Numbered from the stretch's first letter, positions 41,329 through 51,044 are shown. The stretch: 64,000 nucleotides of DNA from an uncultured Dehalococcoidia bacterium (GCA_951812395.1 CATOSD010000002.1:920442-984441); one strand, 5' to 3'. The notes: generated by a model not told the origin, from the letters alone. A program made the numbers and translations.

Positions 41329-42783
41329 TCAAATGCCGTATTCCGACCAGCGGTTGGTGACTAGGCGTTTGACTTCCTCGCTCATCACGATGTCGGGGGG
41401 CCATTCGCGAGTGAAGCCGTCCATGGGCCCCTTGGCCGTGGCGTCGATGCCGATCTTGCCGCCGTAGCGGGGTACGGCGGAGGCGTGGTCCAGGTCGTCC
41501 GTGGGGCCCTCGGACAGGGTGATGTCGCGGCCGGGGTCGATGTTCGCGCCGACGCGCCAGGCGACCTCGGACAGATTCTGCACGTCCACGTGGTCGTCCA
41601 CGATGATGATGGCCTTCACCAGCATTAGCAGGCCGATGCCCCAGAGGGCGTGCATCACCTTCTGGGGGTGGCCGGGGTAGCGCTTTCGCATGGAAACTAT
41701 GACGAAGTTCTTGTAGATGCCCTCGGCGGGCATGTTCATGTCCACTATCTCGGGCACGGCCATCTGGAGGGCGGGCAGCATGAGCCGCTCGCTTGCCTTG
41801 CCCATGAAGAAGTCCTCGGTGGGGGGCCGGCCCACCATGGTGGTTGGGTAGATGGGGTCGCGGCGGTGGGTGATGGCGGTCACGTGCATGAAGGGGTAGT
41901 CCTCTGCGGGGGAGTAGTAGCCGGTGTGGTCGCCGAACGGCCCCTCCGGGCGCAGCTCGCCGGGGGTCACGTAGCCCTCGATCACGTATTCGGCGTTGGC
42001 GGGCACCTCAAGGTCCACGGTCTTGCACTTCACCACCTGCACCGCCTCGCCGCGAATGACGCCGGCGATGGCGAGCTCGTCGAGGTCTGGGGGCAGCGGC
42101 ATGGAGCCGGACCAGATGGTCGCCGGGTCGCCGCCGAGTGCCACTGCCACCTCCAGGCGCTCGTGGCCGCCGCGCACGCCCGCGTCGTGGTGGGCGGCGC
42201 CGACCTTGTGCGTCTGCCAGTGCAAGCCGGCGGTGCGCTCGTCGTATATCTGCATCCGGTAGGTGCCCACGTTGCGGCGTCCGGATTCGGGGTCGCGGGT
42301 TATGACGAGAGGGAGGGTGATGAAGCGCCCGGCGTCCTGGGGCCAGCACTGCAGGGCCGGCATCACGTTCAGATTGACGTCGTCGCCGGTTAGCACCACC
42401 TCATGGCAGGGGGCGCGGCGGACGAGCTTGGGCCGCGCCCTGGCCACTCCAAGCACGTCGCCCACGGCGCCGAGGCGCGCGCCCAAGCCGGTGGGGGGAC
42501 CCTGGGCCAGCGAGAGCAGGCGGCGGACGCGGTCTACGAGCTGGTCGACGTGCTCGACGCCGAGCGCCCAGGCGGTGCGCTGGTGCGTGCCGAACATGTT
42601 GATGAGGAGAGGAGTGTCGTAGCCCTCGACGTTTTCGAACAGCAGCGCCGGGCCGCCGGACTTGATGACGCGGTCGGTGATCTCGGTGATCTCGAGGTCC
42701 CGGCTCACGGGGGTGCTGACGCGGCGCAGGTCGCCGCGAGACTCGAGGAAGGTGGCGAACTCGCGGATGTCCTTGAAGCGCAC
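41329..42783 (-). CDS. UbiD-family decarboxylase
   Basis: A 484-residue protein. LLFENVEGYDTPLLINMFG, the EGPFGDHTGYY loop with the active-site acid, and the RKRYPGHPQKVMHALWG stretch are UbiD hallmarks. It needs prenyl-FMN from the UbiX-like enzyme 1.2 kb away. The length and context fit MqnL-type decarboxylation of a prenylated naphthoate, though other aromatic acids cannot be excluded. It starts 5 bp after the CinA-NMNAT gene, so co-transcription is likely. Confidence 0.9.
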   Translation of the reverse strand: MRFKDIREFATFLESRGDLRRVSTPVSRDLEITEITDRVIKSGGPALLFENVEGYDTPLLINMFGTHQRTAWALGVEHVDQLVDRVRRLLSLAQGPPTGLGARLGAVGDVLGVARARPKLVRRAPCHEVVLTGDDVNLNVMPALQCWPQDAGRFITLPLVITRDPESGRRNVGTYRMQIYDERTAGLHWQTHKVGAAHHDAGVRGGHERLEVAVALGGDPATIWSGSMPLPPDLDELAIAGVIRGEAVQVVKCKTVDLEVPANAEYVIEGYVTPGELRPEGPFGDHTGYYSPAEDYPFMHVTAITHRRDPIYPTTMVGRPPTEDFFMGKASERLMLPALQMAVPEIVDMNMPAEGIYKNFVIVSMRKRYPGHPQKVMHALWGIGLLMLVKAIIIVDDHVDVQNLSEVAWRVGANIDPGRDITLSEGPTDDLDHASAVPRYGGKIGIDATAKGPMDGFTREWPPDIVMSEEVKRLVTNRWSEYGI

Positions 42784-42787
42784 CGGG

Positions 42788-43966
42788 CTACCGTCTCGCC
42801 TCGAGCGCGTCCCGGAGTTCGGTGGACGACACGTCCTGGCGGAATGCCGATTCGGGGATGGACTCGAACAGGTCAGCGAGGCCGCGAGGAATGGGGACGT
42901 CGTTCAGGGTGCGGAACGCGCCGTCGTGGGCGCGGCCCGCGACCAGGAAGCGGCAGCCGTGGCCACGAATGCGTTCGAGAGCGGACACCAGTTGCACGTC
43001 GCTGCCGTCGTAGTAGCGGGGATCGACGAGACGGGTCGCGGTGTCCCAGCCGATGACGAAGGTGCAGCCGGGGAACAGGTCGGCCTTGCGGTAGAAGACG
43101 TGCGCCCTTGTGACGGCGACACTCTCGGTGACGTCGAACTGCGCCACCCTGCGCCGGATTTCGGGTTCGGCGAGCGGAGGCTTGTCGACGTTGGTGATGG
43201 ACAGCTCGAACGTCACTGGCGCGTCCAGCATGCGGGATGCAGCTTCGGCGAGTCGCCGGTGGCCGTCGTGCAGCGGGTTGAACGAGCCGGGCAGCACGGC
43301 GCCGCGGACGGGGGCGTCGGCCTGCGCGGCGCCCGATGAGACTAGGGCGTGGTCGACGTGGCCTGCGGCGAGGGCCCTCACGGGGTCGTCGTAGGCGACG
43401 CGCTCGACGTCCACGCGCTCCTGGGCGTCCAGGCCGAGGTCGAGGTCAGTGTGGACCCCCGCGGCTTCGGCAAAGGCGTTGAGGATGAGCCTGCTCGCGA
43501 CGGCGTCCTCGCCACTGCGGTCGCGCAGGCCCTTGACGAACTGCAGGCTGAACACGGCGGAGCCAGCGCCTGTCCAGTAGGCGACGTGGCAGCGGTGTTC
43601 GCCGCGCTTGGGGCGGTCGGTGGCGATGGTGGCGGTGCAGGCGACGCCGGCGACGGGTGTGCCGGCATTGCGGAGGCGAAGGGCGCGGCGGTAGGCGGCG
43701 CGGGCCATGTCGAGCGCGGTCTGGCGGGATACGGCCTGGTCGGGGTCGTAGCCGACGAGCTCGGCCAGCGCGGGGGCGGAGTACGGGACGCTCAATTCCA
43801 GCACTGTGCGCGAGGCGCCTGCTACGCCCAGAAGCCAGGCGATGGCCTGGGTGCCGGCTCCGGCGATGGCGAACACGCCGGCGCAGGGCGCGGCGTGGAG
43901 GCTTGCCACGAGGGCGAGTTCGTCGCTTGTGTTGGCGGCGCTTCCCGGCATCAGTTCGTCTCGCAT
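42788..43966 (-). CDS. CinA-like amidase fused to NMN adenylyltransferase-like domain
   Basis: A 392-residue two-domain protein. Residues about 1-200 resemble the CinA C-terminal (PncC, NMN deamidase) fold: AGAGTQAIAWLLGVAGASRTV, then VACTATIATDRPKRG. Residues about 215-392 are a nucleotidyltransferase with PGSFNPLHDGHRRLAEA (GxFxPxHxGH) and the C-terminal SSTELRDAL (SSTxxR). If both are active, the protein could turn NMN to NaMN and then NaAD. The ATG at 43966 has no strong ribosome binding site. It lies divergent from asd. Confidence 0.8.
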   Translation of the reverse strand: MRDELMPGSAANTSDELALVASLHAAPCAGVFAIAGAGTQAIAWLLGVAGASRTVLELSVPYSAPALAELVGYDPDQAVSRQTALDMARAAYRRALRLRNAGTPVAGVACTATIATDRPKRGEHRCHVAYWTGAGSAVFSLQFVKGLRDRSGEDAVASRLILNAFAEAAGVHTDLDLGLDAQERVDVERVAYDDPVRALAAGHVDHALVSSGAAQADAPVRGAVLPGSFNPLHDGHRRLAEAASRMLDAPVTFELSITNVDKPPLAEPEIRRRVAQFDVTESVAVTRAHVFYRKADLFPGCTFVIGWDTATRLVDPRYYDGSDVQLVSALERIRGHGCRFLVAGRAHDGAFRTLNDVPIPRGLADLFESIPESAFRQDVSSTELRDALEARR

Positions 43967-44190
43967 TACAATCCGCAACGGAGTCTTGGGCGGAATCAAC
44001 TATACGTCGGCGGCGGCTGGGTTGGCAATGCTGGCCCGTCCGTCCCTTCACGGAGTGTATGCACCTATGGCAAAATCGTTCCAAAATGGGTATGATTTTG
44101 TGCGCCGCATTGGTTACACGGCGTGAGTGCGCCCCGCGCGGTGGGCGTGTCCGGCTGGTGCACCCGGCGCGCGGCAGAGGAGAACGGATA

Positions 44191-45225
44191 TTGGACCAGT
44201 GTAAAATCGCCGTCGTCGGGGCGACGGGCGCCGTTGGCAGCGTCTTTCTCGACATCCTGGAACACCGGGACTTTCCGGCTAGCGAGTTGCGTCTGTGCGC
44301 GTCCAGCCGGTCGGTTGGCAAGCGGCTAAGGGTCAAGGGTCAGGAGATCGAGGTGGAGGCCGTTACACCGGAACTTCTGAGCGAGGTCGACATCGTGTTC
44401 ATCTCGGCCAGCGGGGACGTGAGCCGCGAGGTCGCGCCGTTGGCGGTGCGGCAGGGTGCGGTCGTCATAGACGACAGCTCGGCCTTTCGCATGGACCCGG
44501 ACGTGCCGCTGGTCGTGCCGGAGGTCAACGCCGACGATTTACGCGGCCACAAGGGTATTATCGCGATACCCAACTGTTCGACAACGCCGCTGGTGATGGC
44601 GCTCAAGCCGCTGAACGACGTCAACCCGGTGCGGCGGGTCATCGCCGACACGTACCAGTCGGTGTCCGGCACCGGCACGGCCGCGGTCGAGGAGCTGCGG
44701 ACGCAGACGGCGAGCGCGCTGAAGGGCGAGGGATCGGAGCCGAGCGTGTATCCGCACCGGATCGCTTTCAACGCCCTGCCCCACATCGAGCCGTTCAAGG
44801 AGAACGGCTACACAAACGAAGAGATGAAGATGCTGAACGAGACGCGCAAGATTCTGCACGAGCCGGACCTGGCGGTATCGGCGACGTGCGTGAGGGTGCC
44901 GGTCATGGTCGGACACAGCGAGGCGGTGCACGTCGAGTTCGCTGAGCCGATGGGCGCGGGCGAGGTGCGCGAAATCCTGTCCGGGTTCCCGGGCATAAGG
45001 GTCGTAGACGATCCGTTGCGGAACGTGTACCCGATGCCGATAGATGCCGAAGGCGTGGACGAGGTGCTGGTCGGACGCATCCGGCAGGACGTTTCCCATC
45101 CGAACGGGGTGGCCATGTGGCTGGCGTCCGACAATCTGAGGAAGGGCGCGGCCCTGAACGCGCTGCAGATAGCTGAGGAAGTAATGGCGAAGGGGCTGCT
45201 GCTCGAGCCAGGAAGGAAGGTCTAG
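44191..45225 (+). CDS. asd: Aspartate-semialdehyde dehydrogenase
   Basis: A 344-residue protein from a TTG at 44191 after AGAGGAGA. The N-terminus KIAVVGATGAVGSVFLDIL binds NADP, IPNCSTTPLVMALKPL holds the catalytic cysteine, and TYQSVSGTG and HEPDLAVSATCVRVPV are the other hallmarks. It makes aspartate semialdehyde for lysine, threonine and diaminopimelate. It ends 2 bp before dapA. Confidence 0.95.
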   Translation: MDQCKIAVVGATGAVGSVFLDILEHRDFPASELRLCASSRSVGKRLRVKGQEIEVEAVTPELLSEVDIVFISASGDVSREVAPLAVRQGAVVIDDSSAFRMDPDVPLVVPEVNADDLRGHKGIIAIPNCSTTPLVMALKPLNDVNPVRRVIADTYQSVSGTGTAAVEELRTQTASALKGEGSEPSVYPHRIAFNALPHIEPFKENGYTNEEMKMLNETRKILHEPDLAVSATCVRVPVMVGHSEAVHVEFAEPMGAGEVREILSGFPGIRVVDDPLRNVYPMPIDAEGVDEVLVGRIRQDVSHPNGVAMWLASDNLRKGAALNALQIAEEVMAKGLLLEPGRKV

Positions 45226-45227
45226 CC

Positions 45228-46124
45228 ATGGTCGAGATAGGAAGACTGGTTACCGCCATGATCACGCCCTTCGACGAGAAGGGCGAGGTCAACTACGAGG
45301 AGGCGCGCAAGTTGGCGCTGGCGCTGGTCGATTCCGGCAGCGACGGGCTGGTGGTCACGGGCACGACAGGCGAGTCGCCGACGCTGTCGGCGGACGAGAA
45401 GTTGCGGCTGTACTCCGAGATCAAGCAGGCCGTGGGCGACCGGGCGGCGGTGATCGCCGGCACCACCGACAACGACACAGCCAAGAGCATAGAGCTGAGC
45501 AAGGAGGCGGAGCGCGAGGGCGCGGACGCCATTCTGCTCACGGTGCCCGCCTACAACAAGCCGACGCAGGAGGGGCTGTACCAGCACTTCAAGTCCATCG
45601 CGGAGAGCGTCCACCTGCCGGGGATCCTGTACAACGTGACCAGCCGCACGAGCCTGAACATGTCCAACGACACGACGGTGCGGCTCAGCCAGATCGACAA
45701 CATCGTGGGGATCAAGGAGGCCGGGAGCGACCTGGACCAGATCACGCGGATCATCCGGGACACGGACGACGACTTCCGGGTGTGGAGCGGCAACGACAAC
45801 GAGACGTTCTACATCATGGGATTGGGCGGCTACGGCATCGTGAGCGTGGCGTCGCACTTGGTGGGCCGGCAGATCAAGGCGATGATGGGGATGATCCTGG
45901 AGGGCGAGATCGAGAACGCGGCGGCGGAGCACCGCCGGCTACTTGAGTTGTTCAAGATTCTGTTCCTGGTGTCGAATCCCATCCCGGTCAAGTACTGCGT
46001 GAGGAAGGCCGGATACGACGTTGGCGAGCCGCGGCTGCCGCTGTGCGGCCCCGACGAGGCGACGGCGGGGGCGATCGACGCGGTGGTGTCGGGTTACACG
46101 ATAGACTTGCCGGCGCCGAGGTAG
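45228..46124 (+). CDS. dapA: 4-hydroxy-tetrahydrodipicolinate synthase
   Basis: A 298-residue aldolase. TGTTGESPTLS, the catalytic Tyr in LYNVTSRT and the Schiff-base Lys in VGIKEAGSD are in place. GGAAGGAAGG lies before the ATG. With asd it forms a lysine/diaminopimelate unit. A convergent hairpin terminator follows. Confidence 0.95.
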   Translation: MVEIGRLVTAMITPFDEKGEVNYEEARKLALALVDSGSDGLVVTGTTGESPTLSADEKLRLYSEIKQAVGDRAAVIAGTTDNDTAKSIELSKEAEREGADAILLTVPAYNKPTQEGLYQHFKSIAESVHLPGILYNVTSRTSLNMSNDTTVRLSQIDNIVGIKEAGSDLDQITRIIRDTDDDFRVWSGNDNETFYIMGLGGYGIVSVASHLVGRQIKAMMGMILEGEIENAAAEHRRLLELFKILFLVSNPIPVKYCVRKAGYDVGEPRLPLCGPDEATAGAIDAVVSGYTIDLPAPR

Positions 46125-46154
46125 GGCTCGGGGGGACTAACTCAAGGCGAATAC

Positions 46155-46187
46155 AAACAGGGTCGGGTCTAACACCCGCCCCTGTTT
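46155..46187. terminator. Bidirectional terminator between dapA and purA
   Basis: AAACAGGG-t-CGGGT and ACCCG-c-CCCTGTTT form a 14-nt-armed stem with one mismatch and a 5-nt loop. The A-run and T-run lie at both ends, so it can stop transcription from both sides. Confidence 0.85.
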
Positions 46188-46210
46188 CGTTCCGCCAGCG
46201 TTTCCCGCCC

Positions 46211-47509
46211 CTACACCTTCAGAAGGCGCTTCACCAGCACGGTTTCGTCGCGGTGGGGGCCGGTGGAGATGACGTCGACCGGACAGCCTATCAGCTCTTC
46301 GAGGCGCTGGACGTAGGTGCGGGCCTGCTTGGGAAGCTCTTCAAGTGTGGTCGCGCTCGCAGTGGGGCTGTCCCAGCCCTCGTGATCTTCGAAAATCGGC
46401 TTGCAGCGCTCAAGCGCCGCGACGCCTCCGGGAAACTCCTGGGTGATCTCTCCGTCCAGCTCGTAGGCGGTGCAAACCTTGACGGAGTCGAAGCCGTCGA
46501 GCACGTCCAGCCGCGTGACAATGGCGGAGGTGTAGCCGTTGACCTGCGAGCTGTAGCGCGCGGCGACGGCGTCGAACCAGCCGACGCGCCGGGGGCGGCC
46601 GGTGGTGACTCCGAACTCCTGGGCGAGCTCGCGGATGTGGGCGCCGGTGTCGTCGTTGAGCTCGGTGGGGAACGGCCCGGTGCCCACCCGCGTGGAGTAG
46701 GCCTTGAACACGCCCATCACGTCGGAGATGTGTCCCGGGTGTACGCCCAGGCCCACGGAAACGCCGCCGATGGTGGGGTTCGAGGACGTGACGAACGGGT
46801 AGGTGCCGTGGTCGAGGTCTAGCAGCGCGCCCTGTGCGCCCTCGAGCAGCACGTTTGCGCCGGCGGAGAGGGCGTCGTTCACGATGCGCTCTACGGGGCC
46901 GATTAGCGGCGACAGCCGTTCGGACCACTGGCGGCACTTGGCGTAGACGTCGTCCACGTCCACGGCGTCGCCGCCGTAGACCTTGGTGATGACGGCGTTG
47001 GTGTATTCGAGGATGCTCTCCAGGCGTGGGTAGAGCGCCTCGATGTCGAGCAGGTCAGCGGCTCGCAGGCCCGTGCGTGCGGCCTTGTCGGCGTAGGTGG
47101 GGCCGATGCCCTTGCCGGTTGTGCCGATGGCGGACTTGCCGCGCGCCTGCTCGGTGAGCGCGTCGAGGGCCACGTGGTAGGGCATGATGAGGTGCGCGCG
47201 CTCGCTGACCATCAGGCGGTCGGCGACGTCCATCCCCTGCTCTTTCAGCCCGTCGATCTCATCCAGAAGAACGTCGGGGTCGACGACCACACCGTTGCCG
47301 ATGACGTTCATCGTCTGCGGCCAGAAAATGCCGCAGGGGACAATGTGAAAGCTGAATTTGCCTTGCCCGTTGACGACGGTATGGCCGGCGTTGTTGCCGC
47401 CGGAGAACCTCGCCACGATGTCGGCGTCGCGGGAGAGCACGTCGATAATCTTGCCCTTGCCCTCGTCGCCCCATTGCGCACCCAAAACTGCGTAGGCTGG
47501 CATTGCCAC
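46211..47509 (-). CDS. purA: Adenylosuccinate synthetase
   Basis: A 432-residue GTPase-like ligase of AMP synthesis. The N-terminal GAQWGDEGKGK, the catalytic stretch GGNNAGHTV, and GTTGKGIGPTYADKA are diagnostic. AAGGAG lies 6 nt before the ATG. A leader of about 100 nt with a strong hairpin precedes it. Confidence 0.97.
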   Translation of the reverse strand: MAMPAYAVLGAQWGDEGKGKIIDVLSRDADIVARFSGGNNAGHTVVNGQGKFSFHIVPCGIFWPQTMNVIGNGVVVDPDVLLDEIDGLKEQGMDVADRLMVSERAHLIMPYHVALDALTEQARGKSAIGTTGKGIGPTYADKAARTGLRAADLLDIEALYPRLESILEYTNAVITKVYGGDAVDVDDVYAKCRQWSERLSPLIGPVERIVNDALSAGANVLLEGAQGALLDLDHGTYPFVTSSNPTIGGVSVGLGVHPGHISDVMGVFKAYSTRVGTGPFPTELNDDTGAHIRELAQEFGVTTGRPRRVGWFDAVAARYSSQVNGYTSAIVTRLDVLDGFDSVKVCTAYELDGEITQEFPGGVAALERCKPIFEDHEGWDSPTASATTLEELPKQARTYVQRLEELIGCPVDVISTGPHRDETVLVKRLLKV

Positions 47510-47543
47510 TCCTTAAAGGGGAAGTCGGCCGCTATTGCAGCGA

Positions 47544-47570
47544 TCCGCCGCGTGAGATGCGCGCGGCGGA
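47544..47570. promoter_or_regulatory. Strong hairpin in the purA leader
   Basis: TCCGCCGCG and CGCGGCGGA form a 9-bp perfect stem around a 9-nt loop, between the -10 box at 47617-47622 and the purA start. It could be an attenuator or a protein-binding site; it is not a recognised purine riboswitch. Confidence 0.5.
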
Positions 47571-47616
47571 CTCCCCACAAACCGATAAGGGGGATTGCTA
47601 AGAGATTAGCCTATGA

Positions 47617-47622
47617 ATTATA
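47617..47622 (-). promoter_or_regulatory. Likely -10 box of purA
   Basis: On the minus strand TATAAT, with TACCAA 17 nt upstream as a weak -35. It gives a leader of about 100 nt. Confidence 0.45.
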
Positions 47623-47752
47623 TCAGAACGGCGGGAGTGTTGGTAACATCAGCCTTTGCCGGGCAAGCCAACTGCCCCTTGCATGGCGAAATAGGGTAGA
47701 ATCGTGCGCGGGCGCACCGCCAGTGACGCGGTGCGCGGAAGGACTAAGAGCG

Positions 47753-48763
47753 ATGACTGACCGGGAAGATACGGAGTCTCTGTACACGGAATTGACGGAC
47801 CCGGAGTGGCCCATCACGAGAGCCCAGCCGCGCAGCTTCTTTCGCGCGCCCCTGTGTGACGACCTCGACTCGCTGGACGCCGAGGTGGCTTTCCTGGGCG
47901 TACCATTCGATCAGGGCACTTTCGGGCGGCCCGGCGCGCGCTTCGGCCCGGACGCGGTGCGGGACTGGCCGCGGGTGTACTCGTATGAGGACCCGAAGGG
48001 CCAACAGCGGCAGGCGGAGGGTTACTTCGACATCGACTCGCGTGACGAGCTGCTGCGCGGCATCACGATGGCGGACTGCGGCAACGTAACCATCGTTCCG
48101 TCGGAGGTGATACGCAACTTCCGCAAGCTCACGCAGGCGACCGAGAAGATCGTCGAACGCGGCGCGTTTCCGGTCGTCGTGGGCGGCGACCACGCCATCA
48201 CCTTCCCGGTCGTTCGCGGGCTGAGCAAGTTCGGGCCGCTGAACGTGGTGCATTTCGACGCTCACATGGACTACACGCACGAGACGCAAGGGGTGCTCTA
48301 CACGCACGGCAGCCCCATACGCCGGTGCAGAGAGCTCGACTTCGTGGACCACATCACCTCGCTGGGCATCCGCTCCGCGCGGCGCAAGCCTTACGAGGAG
48401 TCCCAGCGGGACGGCAGCCTCATCATCTCCACCAGGCGGTTCAAGGAGCTTGGCCCGCAGGGCGTGGTGGACCTGATCCCCAGTGGCGAAAACCTGTACA
48501 TCACCTTCGACATCGACGTGATGGACCCCAGCCAGGCGCCCGGAACGGGCACGCCGGAGGTGGGCGGGCTTTACTACGAAGACGCGCGGGACTGCCTGAC
48601 GGCGCTGGTCGAGCGGGACAACCTGGTCGCATTTGATATGGTGGAGGTCGCGCCGCCCTACGACTCTTCTGAAATCACAACCCAGCTAGCTGCCAAGCTC
48701 ATAATCGACGTACTGTCGACGAAATTCCCTTCTCGTCCGGCGGAGCAGCAGCAGGAGGCATGA
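47753..48763 (+). CDS. Agmatinase/ureohydrolase family protein
   Basis: A 336-residue ureohydrolase. The manganese ligands are in GGDHAITFP, FDAHMDYT and DIDVMDPSQAPGTGTPE. The ATG at 47753 follows GGAAGGAC. These enzymes remove urea from agmatine, guanidinobutyrate and related guanidines; the exact substrate is not fixed by sequence. Its end overlaps the amidohydrolase ATG by 4 bp, so the pair is one unit. Confidence 0.88.
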   Translation: MTDREDTESLYTELTDPEWPITRAQPRSFFRAPLCDDLDSLDAEVAFLGVPFDQGTFGRPGARFGPDAVRDWPRVYSYEDPKGQQRQAEGYFDIDSRDELLRGITMADCGNVTIVPSEVIRNFRKLTQATEKIVERGAFPVVVGGDHAITFPVVRGLSKFGPLNVVHFDAHMDYTHETQGVLYTHGSPIRRCRELDFVDHITSLGIRSARRKPYEESQRDGSLIISTRRFKELGPQGVVDLIPSGENLYITFDIDVMDPSQAPGTGTPEVGGLYYEDARDCLTALVERDNLVAFDMVEVAPPYDSSEITTQLAAKLIIDVLSTKFPSRPAEQQQEA

Positions 48764-49992
48764 CCGCAATGAAAACAGTGTTTACCAACGCGACGCTGCT
48801 GGACTCAACCGGGGCCGCGCCACGGCCCGGCATGGCATTGCTTGCCGCCGAGGGACGCATCGCCTGGATCGGGCCGGCGCCTGAGGCGCAGCCGCCGGAG
48901 GGTTCGCGAGTGATCGACCTGGGCGGAAAGACGCTGATGCCCGGGCTGATCGACGTACACATGCACATCACACAGGGGGCCGAGCCGAATCCGATAGCCG
49001 AATTCACCGAGACGGTGCCGTTCATGGCGTTGCGGGGAGCGGCTCAGGCATCCATTCTGCTCGACTCCGGTTACACGACGATGCGCAACCTGGGTGCGTT
49101 CGGGTACTCCGACGTGGCGATTCGCGAGGCGGTCAACAAGGGGCTGGCGCGGGGGCCGCGTATGCTGGTGTCCGGCGAGATGGTGATAACCGAGGGCTCG
49201 GGCGAGCGAGGGTTCCTGCGCCCGGAGGTGCAGATACCGGAGTCTGGCATGTTCGTGGGCGCCGAGGAGGCGCGGCGGGCGGTGCGACGGCAGGTGTACA
49301 ACGGTGCGGACGTCATCAAGCTGATCGCGAGCGGTCGCGTCGGCTCCAACGCATACTCCATGCCGTGGGATACGGAGATGACTCAGGAGGAGATGTCGGC
49401 GGTGTGCGACGAGGCGCACCGCTGGGGCAAGCGGGTGGCCGCGCACGCATACTCCGCCCAGAGCGTGGCCATGTGCGCCATCGCGGGCGTGGACAGCATC
49501 GAGCACGGGGCGCTCGTCGACGAGCCGACCATCGCGCTGATGGCCGAGCGAGGCGTGTCGCTTGTGCCCACGATGACGGCCTTTCACTCGTACCTCGGCG
49601 CGGATGCGGAGGAACGCTATCCCGCTTACCGCCTGGCCAGAGGCCGGCCCATGGCACAGCACCAGCGGGACCACTTCCAGGCGTACATGGACTACGGTCT
49701 GAACATCGCGACCGGCTCGGACGGACCGAGGCCGGGCTGGCCGCCGGGCACGTCGGCGCTGGAGATGTGGCTGCTAGTGGACGCCGGGATGCCGCCGATG
49801 CAGGCCATCCAGGCGGGCACGCGCAATGGCGCCAGGGTGCTGGGCCTCGAGGACGACGTCGGCACCGTGGAGCTGGGGAAGAAGGCCGACCTGATAGTGG
49901 TGGACGGCGACCCGGTCGAGGACATCTCGATTCTCCAGGACAGGAAGTGCATCTCGCTGGTGATGAAGGAGGGCGAGATTGCCCGGGAGTGA
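48760..49992 (+). CDS. Metal-dependent amidohydrolase (imidazolonepropionase-like)
   Basis: A 410-residue protein. The HxH motif is in LIDVHMHIT, later metal ligands in VAAHAYS and DSIEHG, and the last Asp in ATGSDG. GLEDDVGTVELGKKADLIVVDGDP is the typical C-terminal beta-sandwich. The ATG overlaps the ureohydrolase stop, and the LLM gene starts 11 bp after its end. The three may form one degradative operon. The substrate is unknown. Confidence 0.88.
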   Translation: MTAMKTVFTNATLLDSTGAAPRPGMALLAAEGRIAWIGPAPEAQPPEGSRVIDLGGKTLMPGLIDVHMHITQGAEPNPIAEFTETVPFMALRGAAQASILLDSGYTTMRNLGAFGYSDVAIREAVNKGLARGPRMLVSGEMVITEGSGERGFLRPEVQIPESGMFVGAEEARRAVRRQVYNGADVIKLIASGRVGSNAYSMPWDTEMTQEEMSAVCDEAHRWGKRVAAHAYSAQSVAMCAIAGVDSIEHGALVDEPTIALMAERGVSLVPTMTAFHSYLGADAEERYPAYRLARGRPMAQHQRDHFQAYMDYGLNIATGSDGPRPGWPPGTSALEMWLLVDAGMPPMQAIQAGTRNGARVLGLEDDVGTVELGKKADLIVVDGDPVEDISILQDRKCISLVMKEGEIARE

Positions 49993-50002
49993 GGGACGTC
50001 GA

Positions 50003-51037
50003 ATGCGCTTCGGGCAGTTCCTGTTTCCGGTCAGCCACGTCCCAGACAATGACGGCGCCGTTATCGACAACGCCCTTGCCGAGGTCGAGCTGGCCGAGCG
50101 GATGGGATTCGACGCGGTGTGGCTCACCGAGCACCACTTCGACGGCGCGTCCGCCTACGCGGACCCGCTGGTGTTCGGCGCGGCAGTCGCCGCCAGGACG
50201 GAGCGCATCCGCATTGGGTTCGCGGTGGTGGAGATGGCTTTTCACCACCCGGTCAGGCTGGCGGCGCAAACGGCGCTGCTCGACAACCTGAGCCACGGCA
50301 GGCTGATAGTGGGAACGGGCCGGGGGTCGGCGTTCAATCACTACGAATACCTGGGATTCGGGCTGACTATGGAGGAGGGCGTGGAGCGGCTGCCGGAGGC
50401 GGAGGAGCTGCTGGTGCGGTCGTGGACGGACGAGGACCTGCACTTCGAGGGGCAGTACTGGAACGTGAAGTTTCCGCAGCTACGCCCGCGTCCCGTGCAG
50501 AAGCCGCACCCGCCGCTGGTGCGAGCGTGCATCAGCGAGGCGTCCACGATGGCGATGGCGCGCATCGGAAGGCCCATCCTGATGGGCGTGCAGTCCATGG
50601 ACACGACGAGACTGCGGCTTGAGCAGTACCGGGACACGATGCTGGCGGAAGGCCACGGTGAGGAGGCGACCGAGCGGGCGCTGGACCAGTGCTGGGTGGC
50701 GCGCAACCTGATGCTTGGCGAGAGCTACGACGAGGCGGTGGAGGTCGCGGAGTACGGCTTCGAACGCGAGCGCAAGCACTTTCGGGAGGCGCGCGAGATC
50801 TACAACCCGGGCGGATTTCCCAAGCCGCCGCCGGGGACGCCGCTCGCGCCGGGCGAGGACCTGCACCAGGCGTTCATCATCGGCACGCCCGACCAGGCGG
50901 CGGAGCGGATCGCGGAGTTGCGGGACATAGGCGTGCGCAACCTGTTGCTCAAGCTTAACACCGGCGAAATGCCGCCGGACAAGGTGAGGGCGTCGATGAA
51001 GCTGTTCGGCGAGAAGGTGCTGCCGCTGTTCGGGTAG
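50003..51037 (+). CDS. LLM class flavin-dependent oxidoreductase 1
   Basis: A 344-residue bacterial-luciferase-like monooxygenase. The start at ATG 50003 follows GAGGGA; an upstream in-frame ATG lies inside the preceding gene. LAERMGFDAVWLTEHHF, LSHGRLIVGTGRGSAFNHYEY and the C-terminal GTPDQAAERIAELRDIGV are typical. It uses FMNH2 or F420 and O2. It is the third gene of the agmatinase unit. Confidence 0.88.
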   Translation: MRFGQFLFPVSHVPDNDGAVIDNALAEVELAERMGFDAVWLTEHHFDGASAYADPLVFGAAVAARTERIRIGFAVVEMAFHHPVRLAAQTALLDNLSHGRLIVGTGRGSAFNHYEYLGFGLTMEEGVERLPEAEELLVRSWTDEDLHFEGQYWNVKFPQLRPRPVQKPHPPLVRACISEASTMAMARIGRPILMGVQSMDTTRLRLEQYRDTMLAEGHGEEATERALDQCWVARNLMLGESYDEAVEVAEYGFERERKHFREAREIYNPGGFPKPPPGTPLAPGEDLHQAFIIGTPDQAAERIAELRDIGVRNLLLKLNTGEMPPDKVRASMKLFGEKVLPLFG

Positions 51038-51044
51038 GGCTACG

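Noticed and set aside
47510-47620. Purine riboswitch in the purA leader
   Set aside because: There is one strong hairpin but no three-way junction or conserved loop sequence of the purine riboswitch.
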